Assembly: GCA_965371785.1 (NCBI GenBank)
Contig: CBDUZS010000047.1
Coordinates: forward strand, 1 to 20,228
Length of the DNA: 20,228 nt
Direction: 5' to 3'
Source: CBDUZS01 sp965371785
Lineage (GTDB): Bacteria > Fermentibacterota > Fermentibacteria > Fermentibacterales > JCC-6
Of this stretch, positions 19,430-20,228 are shown one piece after another; the stretch's first letter is position 1, and the number at the start of each line of letters is the position of its first letter. Under the pieces are notes generated by a model, which saw only the letters and a list, made by a program, of their open reading frames with translations, had not been told where the DNA came from and did not search any database. The position numbers and the translations under genes are program-made.

Positions 19430-20228
19430 ATGAGACTCGCACTCACTGCGTTCCTTATTCTTGCAGTTGCTGCCTTTGCCAGCGATCCAAGGGTAGCGGT
19501 CATTACAGGTGACGCTCGTCTTATGGACGACGATTACCTCGAGATCTGGGCCTATCCTGGAACCATGGTGAACTACGAGTTCGCTACGGTGACAAACGTT
19601 GGTGGCCCCGGTAACTGGGGTGTCGGCTGGGCTGGCCTCGTCATGAACAATGGCGGGATCACCTGGGGTGTTACCCACAACCATGATGGCAAACTTCTCG
19701 AAGCTCTCTACCACGGCGGCAACTTCGGTATCATCGTCGGCTTCGATTACGACAAGTACGAGTACACTATACCCGACGAGCCAACCGTGACCCGAGACAC
19801 CGAAATGGCTATCGATGTTTCCTTCGGTACCGAGTTCGATCTGTTCGGTGACTACTCCGATTTCTCGATCGGCATAGGTTATGGCTCTGCCGATTCGATG
19901 GAGGTCTACAACGCCTCCGATATCGATTTCGGCGCATCGCTTCGTGGCCACGGTGATGGCTTCTTTAACCTCTTCCCGATCATCTCCGCCGGCTACAACT
20001 CGCACAAGGACGAGTACACACCTCCCGACACCACATACGATTACACAACCAGCACCATTACCTTCGATTTCGGCGCCGGCAAGAACTTCATGTTCGCACC
20101 CAAGACACATATCGTCACGGGTATCTTTGCCGGTATCGAAAGCGTATCGTACTCACAGTCCGTAGGTGACGCTCCCGGCAACGACATGTTCATCTACATT
20201 CCCGAGTTCAAGTTCGGTCTCGAGCAGT
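19430..20228 (+). CDS. Exported outer-membrane beta-barrel-like protein (3' truncated by window end)
   Basis: The frame opens at ATG 19430 and stays open to the last base, giving 266 residues of an incomplete protein. AGGAGG at 19420-19425 is a strong ribosome binding site. The signal peptide is MRLALTAFLILAVAAFA, with cleavage after AFA at residue 17. The mature part is rich in Gly, Tyr, Phe and Asp, with repeated amphipathic strands (for example MAIDVSFGTEFDLFG, FSIGIGYGS, ITFDFGAGKNF). This fits an outer-membrane barrel or surface protein of a lineage-specific kind. Codons are strongly biased to C at the third position for Tyr, Phe, Asp and Asn, more than in neighbouring genes. Together with the promoter and ribosome binding site, that suggests high expression. 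No known family is recognised, and the function is unknown. Confidence 0.85.
   Translation, partial: MRLALTAFLILAVAAFASDPRVAVITGDARLMDDDYLEIWAYPGTMVNYEFATVTNVGGPGNWGVGWAGLVMNNGGITWGVTHNHDGKLLEALYHGGNFGIIVGFDYDKYEYTIPDEPTVTRDTEMAIDVSFGTEFDLFGDYSDFSIGIGYGSADSMEVYNASDIDFGASLRGHGDGFFNLFPIISAGYNSHKDEYTPPDTTYDYTTSTITFDFGAGKNFMFAPKTHIVTGIFAGIESVSYSQSVGDAPGNDMFIYIPEFKFGLEQ

Noticed and set aside
19418..20110. Long minus-strand open frame (230 codons) opposite the terminal barrel gene
   Set aside because: It arises from the strong third-position C bias of the plus-strand gene, which has a signal peptide, ribosome binding site and promoter. The antisense product is low complexity and has no such signals.
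1..20228. CRISPR arrays, insertion sequences, integrase genes, attachment sites or large repeats
   Set aside because: None were seen: no regularly spaced repeats, no transposase or integrase motifs, and no long direct repeats around the tRNA.

Overview
The window reads as chromosomal DNA of a Gram-negative-type bacterium of moderate GC content. Four predicted exported proteins, three of which look like small outer-membrane beta-barrels, point to an outer membrane. The metabolism looks anaerobic or sulfide-tolerant: a Thi4-type thiazole synthase carries His where the suicidal enzymes carry Cys, and there is a [4Fe-4S] aconitase-family pair. The mix (DUF4954-like protein, lineage-specific barrels, DUF2089 and SHOCT-like genes, GlgC) recalls FCB-group candidate phyla such as Fermentibacteria or Fibrobacterota relatives. 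That placement is my inference and is weak. No mobile element, CRISPR array or rRNA is seen, and gene density is high. Four gene starts are non-ATG (TTG at 857 and 5894, GTG at 2421 and 10782), each chosen from frame and family N-terminus, three of them also with a good ribosome binding site.

Left part (1-4703), plus strand. The 3' end of a DUF4954-like gene is followed by a tight operon: a double zinc-ribbon protein, a cysteine desulfurase, a fumarylacetoacetate-hydrolase-family enzyme and thiE (thiamine phosphate synthase). Nine bases after thiE a complete TPP riboswitch with an intrinsic terminator controls a Thi4-family thiazole synthase. Thiazole formation is thus under thiamine feedback, while thiE lies upstream of the switch.

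Middle part (4704-11411). Two small exported proteins are followed by a metal-resistance operon: a DUF318/SO_0444-type permease fused to a heavy-metal-associated domain, then an ArsR/SmtB repressor. A 12-2-12 SmtB-like operator overlaps the promoter. A GlcD-type FAD-linked oxidase lies convergent to the repressor and is divergent from a two-subunit isopropylmalate dehydratase/homoaconitase-family enzyme, whose small-subunit gene overlaps another exported beta-barrel gene.

Right part (11412-20228). A tRNA-Thr(CGT) with its own sigma70 promoter is followed without a terminator by glmM, glmS (the UDP-GlcNAc precursor pathway) and a YihY/BrkB membrane protein. On the minus strand are a YchF-like protein with a degenerate G domain, and a three-gene operon (DUF2089 zinc-ribbon/HTH protein, small membrane protein, SHOCT-like protein) behind a near-consensus promoter. 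Divergent from it is glgC (ADP-glucose pyrophosphorylase). The window ends inside a probably highly expressed exported beta-barrel gene with a strong promoter and a structured leader.

No intergenic stretch exceeds 300 bases. The best candidates for something undescribed are the DUF2089/membrane/SHOCT operon and the YchF-like protein that has lost its nucleotide-binding motifs.
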